A stretch of DNA of 64,000 nt from Chryseolinea soli (GTDB taxonomy: Bacteria > Bacteroidota > Bacteroidia > Cytophagales > Cyclobacteriaceae), in contig NZ_CP032382.1 of assembly GCF_003589925.1 (NCBI RefSeq), positions 620,001-684,000 on the forward strand, written 5' to 3'. Each line of letters starts with the position of its first letter. Position 1 is the first letter of the stretch. Under the pieces are notes generated by a model, which worked only from the letters and a program-made list of their open reading frames with translations, was not told where the DNA came from and did not search any database. Positions 1 through 8,480 of this stretch are shown here, in pieces. The position numbers and the translations under genes were made by a program.

Positions 1-103
1 ACTGATTCTTAATGGCACCATGGAACACAAAACAAAAGGTGCTACGCTCATGCTGACCGTTCGCGAAGGCGAGCCTTCCACGGCCGTGTCGTCCATTCAT
101 TAA
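1..103 (+). CDS. 3' end of an unidentified gene
   Basis: An open frame enters from the left edge (codons in phase from base 2) and stops at TAA 101-103, giving about 33 C-terminal residues that end in STAVSSIH. Composition is protein-like and no stop interrupts it, but the fragment is too short to assign to a family. It faces the leftward amidoligase operon, whose last stop is at 163, so the two are convergent with about 60 bases between them. I saw no convincing terminator hairpin in the gap. It could also be a chance frame. Confidence 0.45.
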   Translation, partial: LILNGTMEHKTKGATLMLTVREGEPSTAVSSIH

Positions 104-162
104 CCTGGACTGTTGTGTAAGGCGTCTTTGCGGGACTTCCCGTAAAGGCGCAAATACACAGC

Positions 163-1407
163 TTACAGGCTGAACATTTTATTGTCGGCAAGGCAGGTGG
201 CGAGCGTCTTGAAGGTTGCCACGATCGTTTCATGGGAAGGGTCTTTCCCCATGGCGCCGATGATCCGTTGCGACAATGTGCCTTCTTTCAAAATCAGATC
301 CACCGGTTTTTTCCATCGCTCGGGCTGCGGGTCATATGTGGCCATTTTCGCGGCGAGATGTTGCAAGACTTCACGCGCCGTGGCCGTGGTTTGTTGCATT
401 CCGAAAAAGGCCAGGTACTCGGTTTGTGTGATCACGGCCTCTTGTGCCTTCTCGGTGGTTTGATCGAGGATCTGCGCCAGCGTTTCCGTCTTCCATTTCA
501 TCTGAGCTTCATGGTCGGCGATCTTGCCGTTCACCAACGCTTTGATGAGCCCGATCACAAACGACACAATGGCCAGGTCGGCCGCAGGACATTCCTGGAT
601 GTCCATGATCCGGATCTCGATAGAGCCGCGATCGAAACGGGGAATGGCGCCGCGCGAATTCACCCAGATGGCATTCAGTTCGCCTTCGGGGTCATAGGGC
701 GCGATCTCGGTCTTGATCTTTTCGTAAATAGTATTCAAATAATTGCGTCGCGAGAACACGGCTTCCGGGATCACCTTCCCCGTGATGCAAGGGATCTTGG
801 ATTGATTGGTCTTATAGTACTTCAACCGCGTATCCATCAGGCCCGTCAACTTTCCATCCAACATCGGCGAGCTGGCGCAAAGGGCCGGCAACAAGGGCAG
901 CACCAGCCGGATCGCGGCATGCAGCCGGGCAAACTCTTCGTCGTCGTAGAAGGGCAGGTTTAGGTGGGTGCTTTGCAGGTTGGACCAGCCATGACCTTTG
1001 CAATCGAAGATCTTGTTGTAGATGGTGTAGACTTCGTTGTTCTCGTGCGGCCACAGCTTGGTTTCCGTCATGGGATTCATGAACGGGTGGGCTGCCGTAG
1101 GCAATAGCATGGCGTTCCATTGCGAAAGAATGGTGTTGATATTTTTCACATTGGCAGCGAACTCTTTTTCCAATGTAGCAAAATCGGATTCCGGCTTGGT
1201 GGACTTCAATTCGACCACGTGCATCACCAGCTCGTTCGACCAGGTGACCATCCCTTTCTCCACATCGCTGCCGTAGTGCCCCAACTCGTGCTTCAACAGA
1301 TCGTCGGTGATGGGTTTGATCTGTAGCGTGCTGCGGTCGACGAGCATGTATTCCAGTTCTACGCCGTAGCCCTGGAAGAGGTGAATACGTGACGGTTGGT
1401 GCATCAT
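163..1407 (-). CDS. GCS2-type carboxylate-amine ligase (amidoligase)
   Basis: This 414-residue protein belongs to the glutamate-cysteine ligase 2 family, ATP-dependent enzymes of glutamine-synthetase fold that join a carboxylate to an amine. The family signature GxExE lies near the N-terminus (GVELEY, residues 15-20), and basic and acidic active-site patches follow (RFDRGSIEIRIMD in the middle). It is the last gene of a four-gene leftward operon, and its ATG overlaps the stop of the ATP-grasp gene (ATGA, 1404-1407), a sign of translational coupling. Family members include true glutamate-cysteine ligases and many uncharacterised amidoligases. The partner genes favour a dedicated peptide-bond-forming role over glutathione synthesis, but that is inference; the substrate is unknown. 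Confidence 0.85.
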   Translation of the reverse strand: MMHQPSRIHLFQGYGVELEYMLVDRSTLQIKPITDDLLKHELGHYGSDVEKGMVTWSNELVMHVVELKSTKPESDFATLEKEFAANVKNINTILSQWNAMLLPTAAHPFMNPMTETKLWPHENNEVYTIYNKIFDCKGHGWSNLQSTHLNLPFYDDEEFARLHAAIRLVLPLLPALCASSPMLDGKLTGLMDTRLKYYKTNQSKIPCITGKVIPEAVFSRRNYLNTIYEKIKTEIAPYDPEGELNAIWVNSRGAIPRFDRGSIEIRIMDIQECPAADLAIVSFVIGLIKALVNGKIADHEAQMKWKTETLAQILDQTTEKAQEAVITQTEYLAFFGMQQTTATAREVLQHLAAKMATYDPQPERWKKPVDLILKEGTLSQRIIGAMGKDPSHETIVATFKTLATCLADNKMFSL

Positions 1408-2846
1408 TTTTCGGCTTTGATCTTGTTTAAGAAAACATCCATGATGGTGGCGTATAACTTATCTTTTAAAATTTTATCTTCCATACCGGAGTCGATGTTG
1501 GGGTTGTCGTTGATCTCGATCACATAGAACTTTCCATCTACTTCCTTCATGTCCACCCCATAGAGGCTGCGGCCGATCAGAGCCGTGGCTTTTAGTGCCG
1601 TCCGGATCAGTCCGGCCGGTGCGTTGTCTACGGCCACCGACTCTACATCCCCTTCGCGATTTTGCTTTTCCGAATTCCAGTTCACGATCTGCCAATGTTC
1701 CGTCGCCATAAAATACTTGCAAACATACAACGGCTTGCCGTCAATAATGCCGACACGCCAGTCAAAGGTCGTCGGCAAAAACTCCTGGGCAATGAGTAGC
1801 TCCGATTTCACAAACATCTCGGCGCACACTTTTTTATACTCCTCGGCATCCTTGATCTTGAAAACGCCCTTGCTGAACGCGCCATCGGGTTGCTTCAGGA
1901 TGAAGGGATAGGGAAGCTTCTCCGAGAGGGTCTTATAGTTTTCTTTGCTCACCACATACGACTTGGGCGTGAGGATCTTGTTGGCCGTCAGCAATTCGTT
2001 GAGGTAAACTTTGTTGGTGCATTTGAGAATGGACTCCGGATCGTCGATCACGGTGAGCCCCAACGACTGGGCCTTCTTGGCGAAGCGGAAGGTGTAGTGG
2101 TTCACGTAAGTCGTTTCGCGGATGAAGAGGGCGTCGTATTGGATGAGCTCGTCGAAGTCGTCGCGGGTGATCAACTCCACGTTGAAGCCCGCCTGGTCGC
2201 CGGCTTTGATGAATTTCTGGATGGCTTTTTCGTCGGAAGGTGGATTGGCATCCTTCGGGTCGACGAGGATGGCCATGTCATATTTCTTTTTATCGGGCCG
2301 CACTTCGCGTTTGCGCAGCAGGTAACGCTCTGCCGACGAACGCAGCAACGACTGATCCTCTTCCGGTACCTCACCCAAACTCAACGGCTTGATACTTTGC
2401 AGCACCCACTTGCTTCGCTTCGTGAACGTGGCCCGCAAACTCGGTGCCTGGATGTATTGAAAGAGTTGCTTCGCCAGCGGGTTCAGATCTTCTTCATTGC
2501 TGCTGCCAAAGTAAATGTTGAACTCCACTTTGTCGGTGGTCACCCCCTTGAACGACGCCTGGATCAGGTCGTCAAAGTCCTGTGAATCTTCCCGCAGGAT
2601 TGACGGGAAGCGCAGGTCCTGGATGGTCGACACGCCGGGCAGCACCTTGTGTTTCCGGGCTTCGGCCAGGAGCGACACGTAATAGCCGAGGCTTTGGTAT
2701 TGGTAACTTTTGCAGAGGTTGATCACCTTCAGTCCACGGGCCGGGTAATCTTCCCCCTCGATATACCGCGAAGGCGAAATGACTTCGACGTCTTCGAGAT
2801 TGAACCGCCAGTGGCTGGGATTTTCAACGATGATGAGTTTTGGCAT
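1404..2846 (-). CDS. RimK-like ATP-grasp ligase with RLAN N-terminal domain
   Basis: The protein has about 480 residues. The N-terminal part (about 1-150, starting MPKLIIVEN) matches the RLAN domain seen in front of some RimK-type ligases. The C-terminal half is an ATP-grasp fold with the KQPDGAFSKGVF glycine-rich loop and the metal-binding EINDNPNID motif. RimK relatives add amino acids to a protein or peptide C-terminus or make small peptides through acyl-phosphates. I chose the ATG at 2846 because the family begins close to this MPKLII segment; an in-frame ATG at 2870 would add MNRKKKRP. The gene overlaps the C39-like gene upstream by 23 bases and the GCS2 gene downstream by 4. The two ligases probably act on one product. 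Confidence 0.87.
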   Translation of the reverse strand: MPKLIIVENPSHWRFNLEDVEVISPSRYIEGEDYPARGLKVINLCKSYQYQSLGYYVSLLAEARKHKVLPGVSTIQDLRFPSILREDSQDFDDLIQASFKGVTTDKVEFNIYFGSSNEEDLNPLAKQLFQYIQAPSLRATFTKRSKWVLQSIKPLSLGEVPEEDQSLLRSSAERYLLRKREVRPDKKKYDMAILVDPKDANPPSDEKAIQKFIKAGDQAGFNVELITRDDFDELIQYDALFIRETTYVNHYTFRFAKKAQSLGLTVIDDPESILKCTNKVYLNELLTANKILTPKSYVVSKENYKTLSEKLPYPFILKQPDGAFSKGVFKIKDAEEYKKVCAEMFVKSELLIAQEFLPTTFDWRVGIIDGKPLYVCKYFMATEHWQIVNWNSEKQNREGDVESVAVDNAPAGLIRTALKATALIGRSLYGVDMKEVDGKFYVIEINDNPNIDSGMEDKILKDKLYATIMDVFLNKIKAEK

Positions 2847-3567
2847 GGGTCTTTTTTTCTTTCGGTTCAATGACCATCAAATTGGCATCATAGGTAACGA
2901 TGCCGAGCATGATACTGTTTATGAGACGCGGAAAACTTACGCTGTATACTTGTCCCTTTCCCAGCGGGTTGGGCTCCATGGGATCGGCGATGTAGGCGCA
3001 GTTCTTGGCTTCGTCGTAGCCCGTGATCACCACAAAGTGCCCGGAGGGTTCGCCCTTGATGCTGTCGTAGATGTCGAACTGGGGAATTTCGCGGGCCGTG
3101 CCATACAGGTGGGTCGCACTGAGACCGGCCAGCAACGGAATGGAACGGTTCAGATAGTCTTTGATGAGATTCTCATCCAACTCTGTGTTGCGCAGCTCAC
3201 CGCCGGCTTGGAGAAAATTGATGTAGGCCCTGGAGGCCACCTGCAATTTCCGGCGCTTTATCTTGAACTCCATCTGGGCTTTCAACTGCTGGACCATCTT
3301 TTTAGATGATGCTTTGAACCACGTGGGGTCGAATACATTGAGATTGTAGGTATAGATATGCGTGTTGTAGCCGCGCTTCAACGCATGATGTCCCAGGAGC
3401 ACGGCCAGTGTGCCACCGAACTTGAGCTGCTTCACCTCCTTGATCACTTCCTTGAGGGGAAGCTCGTCGCCGTAATAGTTGTAGAGCGCGTGCAGACACG
3501 TGGGCCCACAGGTTACATCATCGGGTTGAGCAAGAATATCGAAACCGAGTACAAGTTCTTTTTTCAT
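2824..3567 (-). CDS. C39-like cysteine peptidase domain protein
   Basis: This 247-residue protein carries the papain-fold C39 signature: Gln14 (oxyanion), Cys20 in DVTCGPTCL, His177 in GHFVVITGY and Asp195 in IADPMEP, so a full catalytic set appears present. There is no signal peptide or membrane segment, unlike C39 domains of bacteriocin exporters, so it should act in the cytoplasm. In its operon it sits between an RMD1-like membrane protein and two amide-forming ligases. It could process or remove the product of those ligases, or act as a transferase. The C-terminus (EPKEKKTHAKTHHR) is basic. The catalytic assignment is from motif spacing; its function is unknown. Confidence 0.8.
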   Translation of the reverse strand: MKKELVLGFDILAQPDDVTCGPTCLHALYNYYGDELPLKEVIKEVKQLKFGGTLAVLLGHHALKRGYNTHIYTYNLNVFDPTWFKASSKKMVQQLKAQMEFKIKRRKLQVASRAYINFLQAGGELRNTELDENLIKDYLNRSIPLLAGLSATHLYGTAREIPQFDIYDSIKGEPSGHFVVITGYDEAKNCAYIADPMEPNPLGKGQVYSVSFPRLINSIMLGIVTYDANLMVIEPKEKKTHAKTHHR

Positions 3568-3587
3568 ATCAGGTCTGTGGGCTCAGG

Positions 3588-4385
3588 CTAGGTAAGTTTG
3601 AGGAGTTTTGTGATCAAGAGATCGAAAACCTCTACAAGAATAAGAATGATAATGATCCATTCCAATAAACTGCTCTCCCGTTGGTTGATGACCTCCCTGA
3701 AAACGCCAAGATTATCTTCAATGATACGCAACGTATACTCTATTTCACTAAAACGCACACGCAAGTCGAAATGTTTGATCAGTCCCTGGTGCAACTTGTC
3801 CAGGTAGGCATCATCCCAAACCAGGTCCGGGGCATCGAAGATGTAGATATTTTCGGCGATGTCGTTTTGCGTGTTGAGGGCGCGGCCCATGAAGCGCATC
3901 ATGTTGTTGCGGCTCACTTTCAGCTTGCCCGTGGTCTCCAACTGGTTGGTGAAGACTTTTACCTCGGTCAATAAATTCTCGGTCACGGCGTGATAGTGGT
4001 CCAGGGCCACCGATTGGGCCAGGTTGAACATGGTGATGCGGATCACTTTGTCGTCGATCTTGTCGAGGATGAGTTCGTCAAAACCAAACCGCAGTTCGTT
4101 GCCGGGGTTGGCGCTAATCGTGTGGTCGTCGCGCAACGGGGGCACCACCTGGTTACGTTGGAAGGGCTGCACGGTCTTGATGGCCCACTTCATCTCGTCT
4201 TCGGAATAGCCCGAAAAAACCACCACGCCAAAATTGAAATAGTACTGAAATTTCTGCCCGTCAAAAAAATAGAAAAGTTCTGACGAGCTATCGGCCAGGG
4301 GCTTGATATCGAGGAAGGTCTTTATTCCTTTGATATCAAATTGATTGGCTACCAGAAAAGCGCAGAGTTTAACCGTTTGGGGCAT
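3588..4385 (-). CDS. RMD1/YagE-family (DUF155) membrane protein
   Basis: The 265-residue protein matches the RMD1/DUF155 family, known from yeast (Rmd1, Rmd8) and many bacteria but with no settled biochemical role. Typical features are the FGVVVFSGYSEDE segment, the long helical middle with VALDHY, and one C-terminal membrane helix (LLEWIIIILILVEVFDLLI) followed by a short KLLKLT tail. This predicts a tail-anchored protein facing the cytoplasm. It is the first gene of the leftward operon, 20 bases ahead of the C39-like gene, and 74 bases separate its start from the divergent nuclease gene, where the operon promoter should lie. It may place the system at the inner membrane (inference). Confidence 0.82.
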   Translation of the reverse strand: MPQTVKLCAFLVANQFDIKGIKTFLDIKPLADSSSELFYFFDGQKFQYYFNFGVVVFSGYSEDEMKWAIKTVQPFQRNQVVPPLRDDHTISANPGNELRFGFDELILDKIDDKVIRITMFNLAQSVALDHYHAVTENLLTEVKVFTNQLETTGKLKVSRNNMMRFMGRALNTQNDIAENIYIFDAPDLVWDDAYLDKLHQGLIKHFDLRVRFSEIEYTLRIIEDNLGVFREVINQRESSLLEWIIIILILVEVFDLLITKLLKLT

Positions 4386-4480
4386 AGATCAGCCTTTCAC
4401 TAAAGATATAAATTTAAATTCATGAGCAGTTCATATCCGTTTGTTGGAAATGTGAGAAATTGTCGCCCTTTAACCTGTTT

Positions 4481-5239
4481 ATGAAAAAGATCATACTCAC
4501 GCCGTTCTTCCTGTTCCTCTGCCTCAGCGCCTGGGCCTGGGGTGTCACGGGCCACCGTGCCACGGGGCTCATTGCCGAAAAACACCTGACTAAAAAAGCA
4601 CTCAAAGAATTGGAGCGTGTCCTCCACGGCCAATCCCTGGCCATGGCCAGCACCTGGATGGACGAGATCCGTTCCGACTCCACCTACGACTACGCCTCCG
4701 ACTGGCATTGGGTGACCATACTCGACGGCCAGACCTACGAGCAAAGTACAAAAAACCCGCATGGTGACGTCATCCAAACCCTGGAGCGTCTCATCGCCGA
4801 ACTGAAATCAAAGAAGCTGAGCGCCAAAGATGAACAAGAGCACGTGAAAATGCTCATCCACCTCGTCGGCGACATCCACCAGCCCCTGCACGTGGGCCTC
4901 AACGACCAGGGAGGCAACCTGGTAAAAGTAAACTGGTTCAGAGAAGACAGCAACCTGCACCGCGTGTGGGACAGCGACATGATCGACTTCACCCGCCTGA
5001 GCTACACCGAGCTGGCCGAGTCGCTCGACAAACCGGACGCCACCCGAGTCGCCACGCTGCAAAAAGCAACGGTGCGCGACTGGGCAAACGAAAGCATCTC
5101 CTATCGCAAGCAGGTGTATGCCTACGGAAACGGTAAGCTGGGCTATAAATATTCCTACGTGAACATGCCCCTCGTACGGGAAAGATTGATGATGGCCGGC
5201 GTGCGCCTGGCCGGCATTTTGAACGAGATCTATAAGTGA
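4481..5239 (+). CDS. Secreted S1/P1 nuclease
   Basis: A zinc-dependent single-strand nuclease or phosphodiesterase of the S1/P1 family. The chosen start at 4481 gives a clean signal peptide (MKKIILTPFFLFLCLSAWA) and leaves a mature N-terminus WGVTGH, as needed: in P1 nuclease the first Trp and His6 are zinc ligands (here Trp20 and His25 of the precursor). Further ligand motifs follow: DWHWV, HLVGDIHQPLH and NLHRVWDSD. The total of about 252 residues is near the family norm. It should act in the periplasm or outside the cell to scavenge phosphate and nucleosides from RNA and single-stranded DNA. It stands alone between divergent and convergent neighbours. Confidence 0.93.
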   Translation: MKKIILTPFFLFLCLSAWAWGVTGHRATGLIAEKHLTKKALKELERVLHGQSLAMASTWMDEIRSDSTYDYASDWHWVTILDGQTYEQSTKNPHGDVIQTLERLIAELKSKKLSAKDEQEHVKMLIHLVGDIHQPLHVGLNDQGGNLVKVNWFREDSNLHRVWDSDMIDFTRLSYTELAESLDKPDATRVATLQKATVRDWANESISYRKQVYAYGNGKLGYKYSYVNMPLVRERLMMAGVRLAGILNEIYK

Positions 5240-5246
5240 TTTGTTT

Positions 5247-7640
5247 TTATTCTGTTTTCAAACTGTCTACCGGGTTGGCAACCGCCGCTTTGATAGATTG
5301 AAAGCTGACCGTAAGCAACCCGATCAACATCACCAAAAATCCTGCTGAAGCAAATAGCCACCCGCTAAGCGTGATGCGGTAAGGATAATGCTGCAGCCAG
5401 TTATGGGTGGCCAGCCACGCCAGCGGTATGGAGATGGCCAGTGAAATAACGATCAGCTTTAAAAAATCGGTTGAAAGAATAGAAACAATACTGCTCACCG
5501 ACGCGCCCAACACTTTGCGTATGCCAATTTCCTTTGTTCTTTTCTCAGCCGATAAAACCGATAGCCCAAACAAACCGATGCAGGAAATGAAAATGGTGAG
5601 CGTGGCGCTGAATAAAATAATTTGTTTCCACCGGGCTTCAGCTTCATAAGCGGCTGCGTTTTGCCGGTCGAGAAAATGGTAAGCGTAAGCATCGAGCGGG
5701 AACAGTTGCCTGAACGTTTGTTGTATAAAAGCAAGGCTTTGCGCCTCACTGCCCGGGCGTATTTTTATATACATCATCCCAAAATTATTTTGCGGACTCA
5801 TTGTAAACAATTCGGGCTCAACCGCATGGGTAAGCGGCTTGAAATGATAATCTTTTACAACACCGATAACCGTCACTTTTTCATTGTTGTCATAATTTGA
5901 AATCTGCTCGCCAATGGGACTCTTCCAGCCGGCTTGCTTTACAAAACTTTCATTTACCAACACGCTCTTTGTTGAATCGGACGGAAACTGTGAAGAAAAA
6001 TTTCTTCCCTGCACGATGGAGATCTTTAAGATCGGCAGGTACGATGTATCCACCGTCTGCAAAATTGTATTTATCGGGTCATCGCCGTTCACTTTAAGTG
6101 TATTGCCCGAATAACCGCTATTCTTTGGCGCAGCGTCAATAATATCAGCATGGCGCAGCAAGCTTTGTCTGAACAGCGCTGCTTCATTGCGCGTTATGCC
6201 CGGCTTTTCGACCGTTACAACATTTTCATCATCATAACCCAACGGCTGGGTAGTGAGATAATCAAACTGCAGGAAGATAGCGAACGTTGCAATGATTAAA
6301 AATGAAGCCAGCGCAAACTGAAAAACAACCAGGCATTTTTGCAGGTAACCTTTTCCAGCTAAACTGAAACGCGCATACAATGTTTGCGCGGGCTGATAGC
6401 CCGACAACACCACGGCCGAGTACACGCCCGCCAACAAACTTGTACTCACGAGCAGCAGCACATAGCCGAACACAAGTTTTATATCCAGCAGGTAAGCAAG
6501 TGAAAGTGATTTATGGCATAACTGGTTAAACACCGGCAGCACAAGCTGTACAACCACGATAGATAAAGTAAAAGCAACCAGGCAGAACACGAAAGATTCT
6601 CCGAGAAACTGTATCACCAGTTGCCGTCTGCTGCTCCCGACCACCTTGCGTATGCCGATCTCCTTTGCCCGCTTTACGGAACGTGCCACGGTAAGGTTAA
6701 TGAAGTTGATGCAGGCGATCAACAAAATAAAAACGGCTATGCCCGAGAGTATGTAGGAATAAACAGGATTGCTTGCATTGAACAATGGCGTTTCTGCCAT
6801 GGCATCCTTGCTTAAATGAATAGCCCCGAAAGGCTGCAGATAGAAGGACATGCCAATGTCTTTAATATTATACTGTTGCTGAATGGCCTTTATGGTTTCT
6901 GCGGCATCGCTTAAAAAAAAGTGCTGCATCTTCTCGCTCGTCATCTTTGCATCGGCCTGTGGTGTTAACACGACAAACGTGTTCAGGAACGAGTTGAACC
7001 AGTTTTCATTCTTCCCCGCATCTTCTTTTGAAACTTTCAGCGGCATGATGACGTCGAATTGTATGGATGAATTTTGCGGGCAATTTTTGGCAACCGCCGT
7101 AACCTCGTAAGGACTGAAATTATCGCCGTCTTTAAACATGATCAATTTGCCGACGGCATCGGTTGTGCCAAATTCTTTCTTTGCCATATCTTCCGTGATC
7201 ACAACGGAATTGGGTTGCTGCAGAGCCGTATGCACATTACCGGCGATAAGCGGGAAACTGAAAACAGAAAAGAAATTGGTATCTGCTAAAAAAACTTCTT
7301 GTGCGTGAATGTCGATGCCTTTTTGAATATTCATTTCGCCCTGCTGGTAACGCACAAATGCCTGCACCTCGGGAATATTGGCGGCAAACCTTGGACCTTG
7401 CAGGTAGCCTGTATAACCGCTCTTGTCAATGTCGCCATTGGGTCTCGTGATTTGCCTGTTGATGCGATACAATACCGAGGTGTTTTTTTGAAACGCATCA
7501 TAGCTTACCTCATCGTTTACATACAATAAAATAAGCATCGCGCAAGCCATGCCTAGCGTTAAGCCCGCGATGTTGATGAAGGAATAGACTTTATTATTCC
7601 GCAGGTTTCTGAAAGTGGTTTTAAAGAAATTTGTAAACAT
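5247..7640 (-). CDS. MacB/FtsX-family permease
   Basis: The 797-residue inner-membrane protein has the layout of the large Bacteroidota MacB-like permeases: an N-terminal helix (SFINIAGLTLGMACAMLILLYV), a MacB-type periplasmic domain, an FtsX core of three helices with the ARSVKRAKEIGIRKVVGSSR segment, then a second periplasmic domain and a second FtsX core (AEKRTKEIGIRKVLGAS). No ATPase lies next to it, which is common for this family; an ATPase encoded elsewhere may serve it. Likely roles are mechanotransmission or export of peptides, lipids or antibiotics; no substrate can be read from sequence. Its DNA looks more AT-rich than the nuclease gene next to it. The two genes are convergent, 7 bases apart. 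Confidence 0.9.
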   Translation of the reverse strand: MFTNFFKTTFRNLRNNKVYSFINIAGLTLGMACAMLILLYVNDEVSYDAFQKNTSVLYRINRQITRPNGDIDKSGYTGYLQGPRFAANIPEVQAFVRYQQGEMNIQKGIDIHAQEVFLADTNFFSVFSFPLIAGNVHTALQQPNSVVITEDMAKKEFGTTDAVGKLIMFKDGDNFSPYEVTAVAKNCPQNSSIQFDVIMPLKVSKEDAGKNENWFNSFLNTFVVLTPQADAKMTSEKMQHFFLSDAAETIKAIQQQYNIKDIGMSFYLQPFGAIHLSKDAMAETPLFNASNPVYSYILSGIAVFILLIACINFINLTVARSVKRAKEIGIRKVVGSSRRQLVIQFLGESFVFCLVAFTLSIVVVQLVLPVFNQLCHKSLSLAYLLDIKLVFGYVLLLVSTSLLAGVYSAVVLSGYQPAQTLYARFSLAGKGYLQKCLVVFQFALASFLIIATFAIFLQFDYLTTQPLGYDDENVVTVEKPGITRNEAALFRQSLLRHADIIDAAPKNSGYSGNTLKVNGDDPINTILQTVDTSYLPILKISIVQGRNFSSQFPSDSTKSVLVNESFVKQAGWKSPIGEQISNYDNNEKVTVIGVVKDYHFKPLTHAVEPELFTMSPQNNFGMMYIKIRPGSEAQSLAFIQQTFRQLFPLDAYAYHFLDRQNAAAYEAEARWKQIILFSATLTIFISCIGLFGLSVLSAEKRTKEIGIRKVLGASVSSIVSILSTDFLKLIVISLAISIPLAWLATHNWLQHYPYRITLSGWLFASAGFLVMLIGLLTVSFQSIKAAVANPVDSLKTE

Positions 7641-7903
7641 GATGCGTGTTTTAATCGGAAGTCATATCAACTGATATGCCATACCCGTAAATTACTGCAT
7701 AACAACTAGTTAATCAACCTTCAGCACACCGAAGCCGTCCGGATTCGAACGGCGCGGCCTTTTTAATATGATCTTTCGAATGCCGAAGAGGCGCAGCGTG
7801 AATGAAATACATTTTACGCCGTACGTCGCGGACGAGGGTGAAGAAATATTTTTTAGACCAATTTGTGGTGGTATATTTCAACTGACACAAATCAAGACAA
7901 AAG

Positions 7904-8311
7904 ATGCGCATCGGGATAGGTGACAAGCGGTTTGATCGAAATGCCTTTTTTGTAGCCGGCGTATTCATCCTTGCGCTTTCGATATGGGCATTTATCGACA
8001 TCACTATACTTGGCGTTTTGGGGTTAGTCCTTGCAACGACCGTGATCCAACTCGTTCGAAAAATGAGTTACAGCTACATAACTTTTGAGCAAGGGGAGTT
8101 TGTCATTGAAAATATGCTAAACAAAAGAACCGTGCTGAAATCGGATTTGTTTGACCGTGTTTACGTATCCAGATTTAATCTTGTTTTTGTAAACGCCGTG
8201 AGGGTTTACTTTAAAAACGGCGAGAACTATAAAATCATTGGAGGGCCTGAAATGTGGTATGAAGTGGAGGCTAAAATTAAAAATCTGATACAGGAAGAAG
8301 GGAAGGCATAG
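7904..8311 (+). CDS. Small membrane protein with PH-like cytoplasmic domain
   Basis: A 135-residue protein with two N-terminal membrane helices (AFFVAGVFILALSIWAFIDI and a second at about 34-50), then a charged beta-rich domain of about 80 residues. The pattern (helical hairpin, then strands such as FEQGEFVIENMLNKRTVL) is like bacterial PH-domain membrane proteins, but I see no diagnostic motif, so this is only a structural guess. It lies between two divergent MacB-like permeases and may be a partner of one of them. The ATG at 7904 is the only good start, and 262 bases of non-coding sequence precede it. Confidence 0.7.
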   Translation: MRIGIGDKRFDRNAFFVAGVFILALSIWAFIDITILGVLGLVLATTVIQLVRKMSYSYITFEQGEFVIENMLNKRTVLKSDLFDRVYVSRFNLVFVNAVRVYFKNGENYKIIGGPEMWYEVEAKIKNLIQEEGKA

Positions 8312-8480
8312 CCGGCAAATCATCAAGCCAAAAAATCAAGGATGATCCCTCCGTCCGAAACCGCGACGAATACGGTCGGTCCCGGACATCACACACCGGA
8401 AATACATTCATTTGGAGTCCAATCGCCTCCTGGAAGTTTGGAACGATTTTTAAGCAACACGATAAACCTCAAACCGCGCT

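Noticed and set aside
7714..8004. 96-codon minus-strand frame in the spacer between the permeases
   Set aside because: No domain, signal or conserved pattern; it overlaps the start of the small membrane protein gene.
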